A stretch of DNA of 64,000 bases. Source: Hippasteria phrygiana (taxonomy: Eukaryota > Echinodermata > Asteroidea > Valvatida > Goniasteridae). Under the pieces are notes generated by a model, which was given only the letters and a program-made list of their open reading frames with translations, was not told the origin of the DNA and searched no databases. Location of the stretch: NCBI GenBank assembly GCA_037893225.1, contig JAZGUH010000555.1, forward strand, positions 1 through 64,000, in the 5' to 3' direction. Below are positions 33,907-46,438 of the stretch, piece after piece; within the stretch, counting starts at the first letter, position 1; the number at the start of each line of letters is the position of its first letter. The position numbers were made by a program, and so were the translations under genes.

Positions 33907-35049
33907 CCCGTACTATCTGTGCTCCGCACAGCCTTGATGAAACTGTTTACTTCCGGGTTTTTCGTTATGTTAATGTTAAGCTTTTCGTAAATGAATAATT
34001 CAGATTCAGCTGCACAAACAAAGAAGCGATTGGCCATTGGGAAACATACCAGACTAGATTTATTGATTTTCCCCGGCTTCTGGCACATGGCCACTGACAT
34101 TACTATCATTACAGTAGAGTTCACACAGCCCGCTGTTGGGTCAGGTTGCCGGTGTTTATAATAGAAACCTCTCCAACTCGAGTTTTAACTGGTATTGTTT
34201 ACAACAGCGTGTTTTATAGCATATAAAAAAAAATAATAATTCTGCTCGGAATTTCTGGACGTCCAGTACATTTATATTTTAACTTTTATAATTATAAAAT
34301 ATAAAAAAATATCTACCCGGCACGAAAAATCCGCCCGGCCGCTGATGAGAAATAAGTTATTTTTTAGGTTGCCTAATACAAATGTTTGGAATGGTGAAAA
34401 ATTTACTCAGAAGGTGAAAAAAACAAACTTACCTTTCCCACATGAGTACTACTGGGGCACTGGTGCTGCAGGCAAAATGGTGGAAACTGGATGGCTGTTG
34501 CTAAGGGCAGCATTTCATAAAATTAATTCTAGCGGTGGAAGAAAATCTCAATGTTTCAACTTACCCCGTGTTCCAACTACATGTACATTGTACATACATT
34601 GTACATACATGTCCCTATCTGTCCTATGATAACATTGACATTTTTACACTGCGAATCGCCACCGAGTGAACATTTTATCATAGTGTTGGTCCACAGCAAC
34701 TGACCAATCAGAACTGAGGAAATTTGTGTTCACCAAAGTTGTGTTAAAATGCAGTTTTTAGTCCAAAACACAATTTCCTGACCATAATATGTACATGTAA
34801 TTATTGAAACAATTGCACACTGCAATGTTCATTATCTGCAAATCTCATTACATCTACATGTACATGTATGTACTTTTGTGTTCAAATATCGAAATTGTTC
34901 ATGGGAAACCATGACTTCATTATTGGCGGGATAAAGTGAATATAAAACTGAAGCATTACAGTACAGTTAGCAGTGTATGGTACATGTACATAGGTTATCG
35001 TAGTATTTGTACAATACTTTATCCATAGTAATGTGTAATACATGTAGTA

Positions 35050-36203
35050 CCGGTTTCACACTACTCTGAACTTACCCGGGTAATTTATTACCCGGGTAAT
35101 TTATTACCCGGGTAGTTGTTATTACCCGGGTAGAAACTAACCCGGAGAATCGGTTTCACACTACAAAATTAACCCTGCAATTCTGCTTACCCGCTTCAGC
35201 GCGCACCCGGGTAACTTGTAGCCGCATTCACACTATGCGAATGGTAACCCGAAGAATGTGCATTGCTTGATCTCTGCCCTAGCCATTGTTTCGTCGGCGT
35301 AAAAGAGCGAAGTGAGAGCGGAGAGCGAGAGCATGTAATGCAAATTGAAAAAAAATCAGATTAGCATTGGTACATGTAGCGTGCACGCGTTATCCTTTAA
35401 AAGACAATTAGTTTAGACAGTCGTGTTTTGTCTGCAGGCGCCGCATTTACCAGCGCGGTACGCAATAATAATGCCCGCCTTTCGTGAAGTTCCGACATGT
35501 CTTCTTTCCTTCATACCGGTCAGTAATTGGACAGTCGACACACACGCATCTTGGGGCCAAAGTTGCACGAACGTTCCCACATGTTATTATACCGCTCGCT
35601 ACACGTAACCCCTGCAAAGTGCGGAGTAAGTATTATAATACGCGGGGTGGTGCAGTCGGACTAATGCCGACCAATTACCGACTTGATTTCAAGTCTAGTC
35701 ATCCTTCAACTGTGCGGTCTAGACTGGTGCCTTGCATTAAGTGTATGTAAAATGTACTTATTAAGACGAGGCATCATTCAGGGCAGACTGGTGCCTTTCA
35801 TTAAGTATACGTAAAAATAAACTTATTAAGGCGAGGTACCAGGTACCAGCCACGGCGGCCGTACTAATAAATTACGTCACCTTCGCGAAGCTGGCAGATA
35901 AAACAACCCCACGAAGCGCACCCACCGACCCGGGTAGAAGAAAACCCGGCGAGCATTCACACTATTGTTGGTAACCCGGAGAATCGTCTCAAGGTCGTCG
36001 TTAACCCCGAGATTGGTGGGTTAACCCACCTCGCGAGCAGGGTTAGAAATTACCCGGGTAAGTGGCGTTTTTGGGCAGTTAACACGGAGAATTTCTAACC
36101 CGGCGAATTGTAGTGTGAACGCTCCACATTACCCGGGTAATTGCCTGGTTAAATTTTTCGTTAACCCGGCAATTACCCGGGTAAGAGCATAGTGTGAAAC
36201 CGG
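35050..36203. mobile_element. TIR element built on ACCCGGGTAA words
   Basis: The ends CCGGTTTCACACTACTCTGA and (reverse complement) CCGGTTTCACACTATGCTCT are inverted and both run into TTACCCGGGTAAT. Words ACCCGGGTAA, AACCCGGAGAAT and TTCACACTA recur in both orientations near both ends. The target duplication is unclear. The interior has no recognised gene. A partial copy of the left end lies at 56335-56503. Confidence 0.7.
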
Positions 36204-37142
36204 CATAGGTTACTTCCATTAAGTCTGGTTTGAAGTTTATTCATTTCCGCAAATGAGTTAATTACAGGCAACCAGATTTTTTTTGTAGGAAATGTGTACA
36301 GTGTGGGAACACTGTGTGATCTGTGTTCATGCTTTGAAGACACTATTATCAGGCTGTGGCCACACTATGGGGGACACTATGCTCATGCTATAGAAACACT
36401 ATGATAACAGTGTGGTCACACTATGGGGGGACACCGTGTACACACTGTGACCACACTGGAGTCCAAATAACAGTATGAACAAAGTGTGTTCAGTGATCCC
36501 ACACTATGGTGACAGGGGGGAATTATTTTTAAGGGTGTTTCCAAAGCCTTAACTTTTAGCTACAAATTCCTTTATGGAGAATGTTGTCAACTGGCTTTGA
36601 AATTACAGCACAATGAACATGTACATTGTACATGTTCATGTTCATGTACATGTACATGTACATGTACATGTAGGATCTCAGCAGATGCAAGATTCGAGCA
36701 TTTAATAATACATAGGTAAATGTACGTTACAGTTTGCACAAGCAGGAAATGTCATGTAATATTATTTATTGTAAATAATCGGCCTGTACATGACAGCAGA
36801 GCTCCATCCTAGGAACACCACTGTCAATTCCTGCCTTTGACAAGACTGGTTAACAACATTTGGTTCATCCCATTATTATTACATGTATATCACACAGACC
36901 TGTGGTAAAAAAAGCCCTGACAACAATCAACATTACCCTGGCAGTGGGCAAACAGACGAATGAAGATCTAAAAGCTGCCTCCCATACACGGTTATCAACT
37001 ACCACACACACACACACACACACACACAGTCATGTAAACGGGTGCAATCGTGGACCTCCCATTGTTCCTCTTTTGTTTATACTCTAACTTTTTCGGAAGG
37101 CCTCCCATTTGTTTTGTACACGATTTTTAATCGTGGACGTTA
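36204..37142. other. No gene seen; ACACTATGG array, ACATGT run, CA repeat
   Basis: At 36294-36516 the words ACACTATGG, ACACTGTG and GTGTTCATG recur in both orientations. At 36610-36673 there is an ACATGT/TACATG run. A (CA)13 tract at 37003-37028 borders the split target repeat of the 12.6-kb element (37030-37142). Confidence 0.55.
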
Positions 37143-38260
37143 CACTGTGAGGCCCGAATACGTGAAAACCTTTTGTTGGAACGAAAAACGTGAAAAGTAA
37201 ACAATGGGCACTTTTTTCACGTAATAAAAAACGTGATAAGTCCACTTTTCACGTCTGTCAAAGTATCACGTATTTTTCGGGCCAGCTGGTTGCTAAGGCA
37301 TATCTTTCACGTATTTAAATACGTGAAAACTTTGCTCGCGCACGTGCCCATTGTTGGCGGATTAGCGGAGGTGCTATAAACAATCTTTTGTTCTGCAATG
37401 GCTGGTATGTTGAACAGCACAACACGACCGTTTACCGGACCATCGCGAGGTAAGTGTGACCTAAAATGGGATTAGAAAGGCTTAGCTTTAAACTTATCAA
37501 GGGCGTTTTCTTTCTTTCTTTTTTAAATAAAAGACATGTTGAGTTTGGGTAATTACAAAGTGGGTGCTAATTGGTGTAAATCGATATAACGGAGATTCGT
37601 TAACCCACTGCCAAATGCATGTAACAAACGGGGTTGACAACTTGAAAGACTGACGCCCGATGCCGGGGACAACCAAATCGGGCGTTGGGCTACAGTTAGT
37701 GGCGGACAATTGTCCGACGGGCAACCTACCTTTTCAAAAAACGGGCTTATATGAAACGTATAATAAATTAATAATGATTATCTTTCTTATTTCGTCAAAC
37801 GTATGCGAAAATCAAAAGTCTCTGAAAGTTGTTTAAATGAATACGAAAAGTAAACAAAAGTCAGTTGAACTCCGAAGATGCACGATAGCCTACTTACCAC
37901 GCCGATATCGTACCGCTAGCGCTGTATACACGATTGGGCCTGGGACTGTTTGACGGCAACGCGGCCCAGCATGGCGTATAAAGAATTTGTCAAGAAGTAC
38001 AACGATTCAATTTACACATTGCGCGGGCCATGCACTGCGGAAGCAGTGTATTTGTTGAAGTGTATTATGCCGCAGGCCACCGCGCCACTAAATTCTCACT
38101 ACGTTCTGTAGACTCTGTTCCGTAGACTTATGTTCTAGTCCGTAGTGTATTTTTGTGTGTGGACTGGTGCTTGAATTCATGAAGAACATTGTTTTATTAG
38201 AACGAAATATGCTAAAATAAAGACTGATTGCAAAGTCTATTGGAAAACAGTTGTAATTAC
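37143..38260. repeat. Left long inverted arm of the 12.6-kb element
   Basis: It matches the right arm in reverse complement: GTTGGAACGAAAAACGTGAA, CCATTGTTGGCGGATTAGCG, GATGCCGGGGACAACCAAAT, GTCAAGAAGT then AACGAT, and GACTGGTGCTTGAA. The match fades near AAAGTCTATTGG and the A/T-rich bases after it. The first 200 bases hold about nine ACGTGAAA / TTTCACGT words. Confidence 0.85.
37398..37449 (+). other. Candidate first coding exon in left arm
   Basis: An ATG at 37398 opens 17 codons (MAGMLNSTTRPFTGPSR) followed directly by a strong donor, GTAAGT, at 37450. The right arm keeps the donor (CGCGAG then GTAAGTG) and most bases but has lost the ATG. It may be the remains of a promoter and 5' exon of the element's own gene, or chance. 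Confidence 0.25.
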
Positions 38261-38269
38261 GTATTGACT

Positions 38270-38850
38270 GCAATAAAAAGACCCGCTTTATAACGCTTGT
38301 ATCAATTTCACCAGCGTCGCGTACGCGTACTGTCCAAAATCGCTTATGTACTGGAGGTAAAAAATGAAAAAAAGAAGATACGTCTGGTATATCAACTGCC
38401 TCGAGTTCAAACACCTATTTTCGTGAAACGCGTTATTCACTCCAAAGCCCTTAATAAACCACTCGTGAAACGTCAAAACCAAAAGAGGAAAACAATATCC
38501 AGATACACTATTTTTCGCATACTTTTGGTTCATGTCATCATTGACTGCTGTTTTGGTTCAAAATATATCACTGTTCAATCATTTCCAGGTCCGATAATAG
38601 AAATGTTGGCCTTTTTTGTCAACATTTTGTGATTTATTTCAGTCTTTGGATGCCACATGCCAATCATACTATACATGTACTACAGGTGTACTGTGACGTT
38701 TAATGATGCTAGAATAAGGGTAGTCTGAGAAGTCAAAAAGATATGTGGAATGCGTATGCGTACAGGGGGAGGGGGTTGGAGCCACTGCGTAGGCCCCCTG
38801 TGCCATGCGTACAGGGGGGGGGGGGATTTATTTGTTCTTTTCAAAACCAC
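38270..38850. repeat. Fragment of the Harbinger-like family seen at 2516-3439
   Basis: Long stretches match 2815-3400 in the same orientation: TGACTGCTGTTTTGGTTCAA, ATATATCACTGTTCAATCAT, TTTAATGATGCTAGAATA and GAATGCGTATGCGTAC, then G-runs. The terminal GTACGTACTTTATGG is missing, so the copy is truncated. Confidence 0.8.
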
Positions 38851-39669
38851 CCCTTAACGAAATGTTTGAACCCAGCTCTGCAGCGCTGGCACTTTGGAAC
38901 AATACGCGTTACGCTCAACGCGCGCACATCTGCACACACATACCGCGCCATTTGCTTGGTTGCTACGGGTACAGTACTTTTGGCCGTGCACAGGAAGATA
39001 GCAAAAATAGAAAATGCCATGTGACTCGCTCTCGGCCGATCAAGACACAGAATCTGTGGATGAGGTGATAAAATAACCGTTATTACGACTTGTAAGGATT
39101 TTTGAGCACCTTGCTCTTTCTTAAAAAAACGTTTAATAAAGGACGTAGTATTTCATTTACGACCTTTGGAAATCAACAACTGCGACACCTACAGTTAAGT
39201 TCCACAGCGCTAGTTAAGTTACACAGCGCTGAGCGCTATATACCCAGCGCTAGCTGAGCGCTATATACCCGTACATATATATATACACGCACTAGTTCGG
39301 CAATCGGGTACCAGCGTGTGTAACAGTGTTGACACGCTGGTACCCTCTTTTTGTATTGCACTGGCCATTTCTCACCATGGGGAATTCCCTTCCCGCACGT
39401 GCTGTTAGCTTGCATGCAATCGCTAGCTCTCGTCTTGTTTTTTGTTTATTTATTAACAATTCAGGTGCATACTTTGGACCCAGATGGGTAAAGCAATTTC
39501 CTCAAATCACCGGATATGGATTTAGCAAACATTTCCAGAGTTTTGGTGCGTTGCGTTTAAATCGATATCGATAAAAACTAAGCTGAATGATGCCGCAATC
39601 GAATGAGTACGACTACGACTGCGAGTACGACCCTTCCTTGAGGCTCCAAGGTACAAACAACAACCGTCT

Positions 39670-39707
39670 GACCATGGAGGAAGGAACACTAACCTTCCTC
39701 CATGGTC
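39670..39707. repeat. Perfect hairpin GACCATGGAGGAAGG
   Basis: 15-bp arms (GACCATGGAGGAAGG and CCTTCCTCCATGGTC) with an 8-base loop. CCATGGAGGA also occurs near 48363, inside the right arm. Confidence 0.85.
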
Positions 39708-40313
39708 TGACTGAGATTTCATACAAGGTAAATGTTCATCCTTTAATTAATTAGGTACATGGAGATATTTCTTGGTAACATTTCGGGCGGTGGAGGGGGG
39801 AGGGAAAAGCAGGGCTGGACATCATAAATTGAGGCCTAGGGGGCCCTTATGACTGCACACAAATTATGCACATATGGATGTATACATGAACGGTTAGGGC
39901 TACATGCGCAATTAATTACTGTTCATTAAATTACACAAAAGAGGTCTTTTTATTTTAACTTTCTATGGATTTATTACAAAATAATTGCTTCTTAAAAAAC
40001 AAGGAAGAATCATATACTGTACACACATGTACATGTACATGTATTTGCTATTCGACATTAATCCTTTTCTTTTATTGGGAGTGTAGATTCTGGTGACGTG
40101 ACAACTGATTGACAGGAGGTAAAACTGATGTCGGAGCTAACTGTTTTTAATGTACATTAACTACATACGCTGCTGCCAACGATCATGATTGTGGCCACAG
40201 ATTAGGCCAACATGAAAATATAAATAAAACTAATTTAAAACGTCATAGCTTACTAATGCACTCTGTATGTTCTTTAAAATCATTACTGAATTTAAAATGA
40301 TTAAAAGTACTGT

Positions 40314-41457
40314 CGGAGCTCGACAAATCCCATGGCCCGGACGCCCGGGACAACCACGCCAGGCCTCCGCGGGCAACCGGAGTTTCCCGTGCTAGAGCCC
40401 GCCGGACCACCAACTGTATTGCACATGTTTTTCAGAGAATCAAACTTCATAATCATGGACCAGAACACAGCTACACAGATCAGCAGGTACAAGCAAAAAT
40501 AACATTAAACATTCACCCACAAATAAAGTTTAATATCATCGCCATTCAGTGACTTCGTATTCAGAGAAAAATAAGTGAAATACATGTACTCGATTGCACA
40601 GAGCTAGCTGCCATCTTTATGCCACTGGTACCGCGCGCTGTCCATGTACTGGCCGTGCGACAGTTGAACGGAACCAACCAGCAACCTCAAAACAGATTGC
40701 GCGTGCATGATGTCAGTCACTTTTCATAGACTTGTTCCCGATCCTTCCAATTATCTTTTGGCTTAAAAAATAACGAAAAATCGGCGCTAAATAATAATAA
40801 TAGCAGAACATTTCGCGCTTACTATCAGGGATGTATTTCACAGGTTAGTAATTTATTTTGGCATGAACAAACTACATGTACTCACGCTTACTTTGCGTTA
40901 GTTAGAAAATGATGGAGGGACTGGGAACTCGTCTATGATTGATCACGATGTGCTGAATTAGTTCCTGCGCGCCGCATGCTATACAAAATACAAATGCGTA
41001 ATAGAGGCCGAAACCAGTCTGCACACATATACGGGTATTATAAACATTCAGCGGGCATGTAATTATTCGCGTGCTTTGAGGAGCTGTACCTAGGGTGAAA
41101 AGTTTTGATATTTGCTTGGCCGGGCGCTGGATTCGGATATTGTGTGGAACAAGCAAACGCTATAATTTAGTAAATACGCTGTATTCTGCTTGGCTATGCC
41201 AAAACAGAAGTGAAAATGAAACGTTTTCTGATTTCATCTAAATATGGTGATGCTGGGTCTGACAAGAATCTAAAAAAGAACTTCAGTTTTATTTCCACAG
41301 TCCATAAATAATACTATTTTATAAAGTTTGCGTTTGTTATTTTTAGGTTTGGGTTTGGCCGCACAGGACTACCAATTTCAAACATTGGGCTACCATTTTT
41401 CTCAGTGTGGTATAGTCCGGTGGACTGCCAGTTGAATAAAAAATTTGTCGAGCTCTG
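40314..41457. mobile_element. TIR element with C(G/A)GAGCTCGACAAAT ends
   Basis: The left end CGGAGCTCGACAAAT and right end (reverse complement CAGAGCTCGACAAAT) are flanked by ACTGT at 40309-40313 and 41458-41462, a 5-bp direct duplication. GC-rich CCCGGGCGTCC-like words lie next to the left end. There is no transposase frame. The superfamily is uncertain. It is nested in the 12.6-kb element. Confidence 0.65.
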
Positions 41458-42011
41458 ACTGTGCACTTATCACGTGTGTTTTCTATTTTTGTTATATTCC
41501 TGCTGTTTTGTTATGGTCAAACGACTATCATTGAGCCTTTCTCCTACGATGGAGGAATAATCATCGACGTCGTTTTTGCTAGTAAAAAGTAAAAACGTAA
41601 GTACTGGCATCCCTCCTCCTTGCAGCGGCCTAATGCTTTCTTCTTAAACAAGTGTGTGTGTGTTTACACGGGGGATGTGTCAGCGGGTTAGCGAGAGAGG
41701 ACTTAAGACAACGGGAGATTAGGGATAACAATGACACCGAAGACTTGGGCCGGGTCCTCGGGAGAATTTCGTGTACAAACCTTATGGGAGCTGTTAAAGT
41801 TAAAGTACAAACAAAGGGAACAAAAGAAGGGTAAAATAAAAGTAGCCAGTTCGCTGCATCGGTTTTACGTGACATGTTCTATTGCCCATATGCGAATCTG
41901 ACCAACTTATGATGAGCCTGTATTGGCTAATCATTGTTCCAACTTGGGCATCAGTAATTGGGTATCGGCATTTTTGGCCTACAAGACTGAAAAAAATCTT
42001 AAAAAGGCAGT

Positions 42012-43390
42012 GGATTTTACATACATATTCATGGCTCAAATGGAGATCTTTTAAACTTAATTCGGCTTGTTGAAATTCCATATTATTACAAAACTTGAGG
42101 ATATAATTTCCCAGAAAAAGGCACCTCAAAATATTTAACATGAAAAGCGTGCATTTCAGAAGAAAACTTAGCATTCATCAAAAATGTCAAAGCTCAGAAA
42201 AAGATTTAAAACTATATCTCAAGATTTTCAAGAAAAGATGGGAGGAAAAACTGTGAGAAAAACCAATGAGAAATAAATCATGAAAAATACAAAACTCAAT
42301 TTATATATTAATAAATATGTTGTTCTCAGAGTCCAGAGAATCATTGACCTTTAAACTACACTGAAATGTTTGGATACCAAAACTGAATGCCTGCCTATAT
42401 TGAGCACACCCCTTCCCCCCACAAATAATAATAATAATAATAACAATAATAATAATGTTTCAAAAATTAACCGCAGGTTCACACCCGGCTTTATTAATAC
42501 TTATCCCCACTCAAAAAAATCTTTCAGGCAAAACTGCCAAACTTTAACTTGTTTCTGCCACAATCAAAGTACAAGGATGATCTAAAAACCTTCAATAAAA
42601 TAAAAGGGAAACAATGGCAATTTACAGGTAAAAAACTCTTATGAAACTCAGTGCAGTTCATGTGCAAACCTTACTAAGAGGGAAAAACTCCAAGTTTCCC
42701 ACCCGTGTAAGAGGATTAAGCCATCGTAAAGATACTGCACGGTCCTATGGGCCTCATTAAGTATGCAAATCCTCTGGCCGGTGTACATTCAGTAAAGTAT
42801 TGATTTTAAGGACTATAGTGGATTAAGAACAAAGGACTCCTGCATATTCTAAGCATTCCTCCATGGTTAAGTTAACTTGTGTGGCTATTGGGGTAGGCCT
42901 ACATGTATTCGAAACCCTGTTCTGGTTTGGAATGAACCCGCGAAGAGCGTTTCGAATGAAGACAACGAACACGCGACTGATGAACGGTGCTCGTGAACAA
43001 CATGAGAACGGCAAGAACAAAGATGGCGGTCTTAAGGCATTACAGAGTTTGCGTTAATTTTTGGGAGCATTCATTCAGTCCAGCAGAAACAGTATAAGAA
43101 AATAACATTACACGTAGTGATCATAAATAGTGGGACTGCCAATTTTTATTGCTGTACGTTCCAGGATTTCAATTTGTTCGTATAAGATAATTGTCTTTCT
43201 TTTCATTTGGAGTATTAATACGGTGGCTGCCACCTTGAATTTTCGTCCAGAGGCCGGGCGCTCTACAGTTGGCTTTCGTAATCGGCAACAGGAGAACACT
43301 GTTCGCGGCCGAGTTACCGGAGAACGGGGTTTCGAAAACACCCAAATGTTTCTATATGTACAATGTGAAGATACAAGAATTAAAGACATC
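42012..43390. repeat. Tandem-duplicated unit A
   Basis: It aligns with 43991-45360 over nearly its full length: TTCCATATTATTACAAAAC, CATTGACCTTTAAACTACAC, AATAAT tracts, CCATCGTAAAGATACTGCAC and TCATAAATAGTGGGACTGCC. Unit A ends GACATC just before the TTAA-flanked MITE. Short open frames shared by the units differ by frameshifts, so they are not credible genes. Confidence 0.85.
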
Positions 43391-43394
43391 TTAA

Positions 43395-43986
43395 AGGGAC
43401 ACATTGCTTTGGATTTTGCGATTTGGGCTATATAAAACTAAACATGGATATGGTTGGGAAGCTTTTTTAAAAGTAGAATATAAACATTCATATAACTATC
43501 CCTTCAAATTGCGTGGTTTTTGTTTAATTTCGTGACAAATAACGGTCCGCCATTTTGTAGAACCAAATTTTTGACTCCACAAAATGGCGGACTGGGTTCA
43601 CCAGTCGTATTTCCAGTCGCTGCTGGTTGAAGTACGTTCTGTTAATCCATTTTGATGTACTGTGTGGCACGGCGCGCGCACTGGCGATATGTGTCGCGAG
43701 GTAGAGAAAGGTACCTGGCGATCATCTTATAGGTTTACAAGGCCACTGGCTGCGGCGCCAGCCTAAAGACTCTCACAGCGTATTTTGCGCATTATTTAGA
43801 CGGTGGAAATAAGTCTATGATTTGCGGGTCAGATGTCAGGAGTCAGAGGCCAATTTATTGTTTTGTAATCACTACTCACTAATTACAACACATTATACGT
43901 GTTTTTTTGCGTGAACAACTCTTATAAAAGATAAGGAACATTTCAAAACATCAAAATTTCATGACATTTGAAGGCAATGTGTCCCT
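43395..43986. mobile_element. TTAA MITE between tandem units
   Basis: TTAA flanks both ends (43391-43394 and 43987-43990). The ends are AGGGACACATTGCTTTGG and, in inverse, AGGGACACATTGCCTT. The centre has an inverted CCGCCATTTTGTAGA / CCACAAAATGGCGG pair. The next unit junction (45350-45370) reads GACATCTTAACAAGGAAGTG with no insertion, which is the intact target. A TTAA target fits Kolobok-like or piggyBac-like MITEs. Confidence 0.9.
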
Positions 43987-43990
43987 TTAA

Positions 43991-44428
43991 CAAGGAAGTG
44001 GATTTACTGACACATACTTATACATGGAAATCAAATGGAGTTGTTAAGCTTACTTCGGCATGTTAAAATTCCATATTATTACAAAACATGAGGATATAAT
44101 TTCCCAGAAAAAGGAACCTCAAAATATTTAACATGAAAAGCGTGATTTTCAGAAAACACTTAGCATTCATCAACAATTTCAAAGCTCAGGAAAAGACTTA
44201 AAACTATATCCCAAGATTTTCAAGAAAAGAAGTTGGGAGGAAAAACTGTGAGAAAAACAAATGAGAAATAAATCATGAAAAATACAAAACTAAATTTATA
44301 CATTAATAAATATGTTGTTCTCAGAGTCCAGAGAATCATTGACCTTTAAACTACACTTAAATTTTTGGATACCAAAATGCCTGCCTATATTGAGCACACC
44401 CCTTCCCCCCACAAATAATAATAATAAC

Positions 44429-44459
<31 letters not shown>

Positions 44460-45360
44460 TTTCAAAAATTTACCGCAGGTTCACACCCGGCTTTATTAAT
44501 ACTTATCCCCACTCAAAAAAATCTTTCAGGCAAAACTGCCAAACTGAAACTTGTTTCTGCCAGAATCAAAGTACAAGGATGATCTAAAAACCTTCAATAA
44601 AATAAAAGGGAAACAATGGCAATTTAAAGGTAAAAAAACAAACTCTTATGAAACTCAGTGCAGTTCATGTGCAAACAGAGGGGAAAACTCCCAGTTTCCC
44701 ACCCCGCTTAAGCCATCGTAAAGATACTGCACGGTCCTATGGGCCTCATTAAGTATGCAAATCCTCTGGCTGGTGTACATTCAGTAAAGTATTGATTTTA
44801 AGGGCTATAGTGGATTAAGAACAAAGGACTCCTGCATATTCTAAGCATCCCTCCATGGTCTAAGTTAACTTGTGTGGCTATTGGGGTACATGTATTCGAA
44901 ACCCTGTTCTGGTTTTGAATGAACCCGCGAAGAGCGTTTTGAATGAAGACAACGAACACGCCACTGATGAACGGTGCTCGTGAACAACATGACAACGGCA
45001 AGAACAAAGATGGCGTTTGCGTTAATTTTTGGGAGCATTCATTCAGTCCAGCAGGAACAGTATAAGAAAATAACATTACACGTAGTGATCATAAATAGTG
45101 GGACTGCCAATTTTTATTGCTGTACGTTCCAGGATTTCAATTTGTTCGTATAAGATAATTGTCTTTCTTTTCATTTGGAGTATTATAATACGGTGGCTGC
45201 CATCTTGAATTTTCGTCCAGAGGCCGGGCGCTCTACAGTTGGCTTTCGTAATCGGCAACCAGAGAACACTGTTCGCGGCCGAGTTACCAGAGAACGGGGT
45301 TTCGAAAACACCTAAATGTTTATATATGTACAATGTGAAGATACAAGAAAAGACATCTTA
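43991..45360. repeat. Tandem-duplicated unit B
   Basis: A close copy of unit A with small indels, for example a longer AAT tract (44414-44458) and loss of a short segment near 45010. It ends AAAGACATCTTAA, directly joined to unit C. Confidence 0.85.
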
Positions 45361-46210
45361 ACAAGGAAGTGGATTTACTGACACATATACTTATACCATC
45401 CTCCATGCTTATACATGGAAATCAAATGGAGGTGTTAAGCTTAATTCGGCATGTTAAAATTCCATATTATTACAAAAAAGTGGAGGGAAAATTACTCAAC
45501 TTTAATAATTTCCCAGAAAAAAAGGCACCTCGAAATGTTTAACATGAACAAAAGCTTCAGAAGAAAACTTAGCATTCATCAAAAATTTCAAAGTTCAGGA
45601 AAAGGCTTAAAACTATATATCTCAAGAAAGATGAGGAAAATCTCACAAATCAAAGAGGTAATAAAACAGGAAAAATTAACTAGATTTATACATTAATATG
45701 TTGTCCTCAGAGTCCAGAGAATCATTGACCTTTGAACTACACTAATATTTTTTTATACCAAAATGTCTGCCTATAGCACACGCCTGTAATAAGGTTTCGA
45801 AAATTAACCGCAGTATAGCACCATGCAGGTTCAACCTTTATTACTTAATCCCCACTCAAAACAAATCTTTGAGGCAAAACTGCCAAACTCAAACTTGTTT
45901 CTGCCACGATCAAAGGACAAGAATGATCTAATCCTGCAAATATAAAACAAGAGAAACGGACAATGTTAATTTAAAAGCAGTTATTATAAAACAAAACTCT
46001 TGTGAAACTCCAGTTCAATGTACAAAACCACTGAAAGCCAGGGCCTACTCCAAGTTTCCAACTGGGTGTATAAGGGATTAAGCCATCGTAAACTAAGATA
46101 CTGCACAGTCCTACGGGCCTCATTAAATATGCAAATCCTCTGGCCCGCTGTACACTGTATTGATCCTAGGGGGCGAGAAGATTGAGAACAAAGGACCAAG
46201 GCATGGTTTA
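45361..46210. repeat. Tandem-duplicated unit C, diverged and shortened
   Basis: It begins CAAGGAAGTGGATTTACTGA like unit B and keeps TTCGGCATGTTAAAATTCC, GTCCAGAGAATCATTGACC, TTAACCGCAG and AAGCCATCGTAAA, but with more differences and deletions than A versus B. Either an older copy or one under less gene conversion. Confidence 0.75.
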
Positions 46211-46438
46211 CTTGGGTGTTATTCCTCCATGCTTTCAGAGCATTGATACACGCATGGTGCGTACGCGAAGTCGTTGTTATCCCGCTTGCCAGACTAAGCC
46301 TGAAAACAGACCTATGCTAGCTGTGCAAAATAAACATACGACACCAGACTATCAGTCTGGTTTCCGCCATGCAAGATATTAGGCGTTTTACAAATTTTCT
46401 GACCTTTGAAAAATGTCCTTGTAGAATGATTGGTCTTG

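Larger units (their letters stand above)
31883..35049. other. No gene seen; several small repeats
   Basis: It contains a perfect hairpin (32516-32551), a direct duplication (33157-33388) and an inverted pair (33669-33906). A GGGGTTAGTTGGAAC-like end at 32335 and an inverted GTTTCAACTTACCCC at 34553 may bound a decayed element. The open frames look non-coding. Confidence 0.4.
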
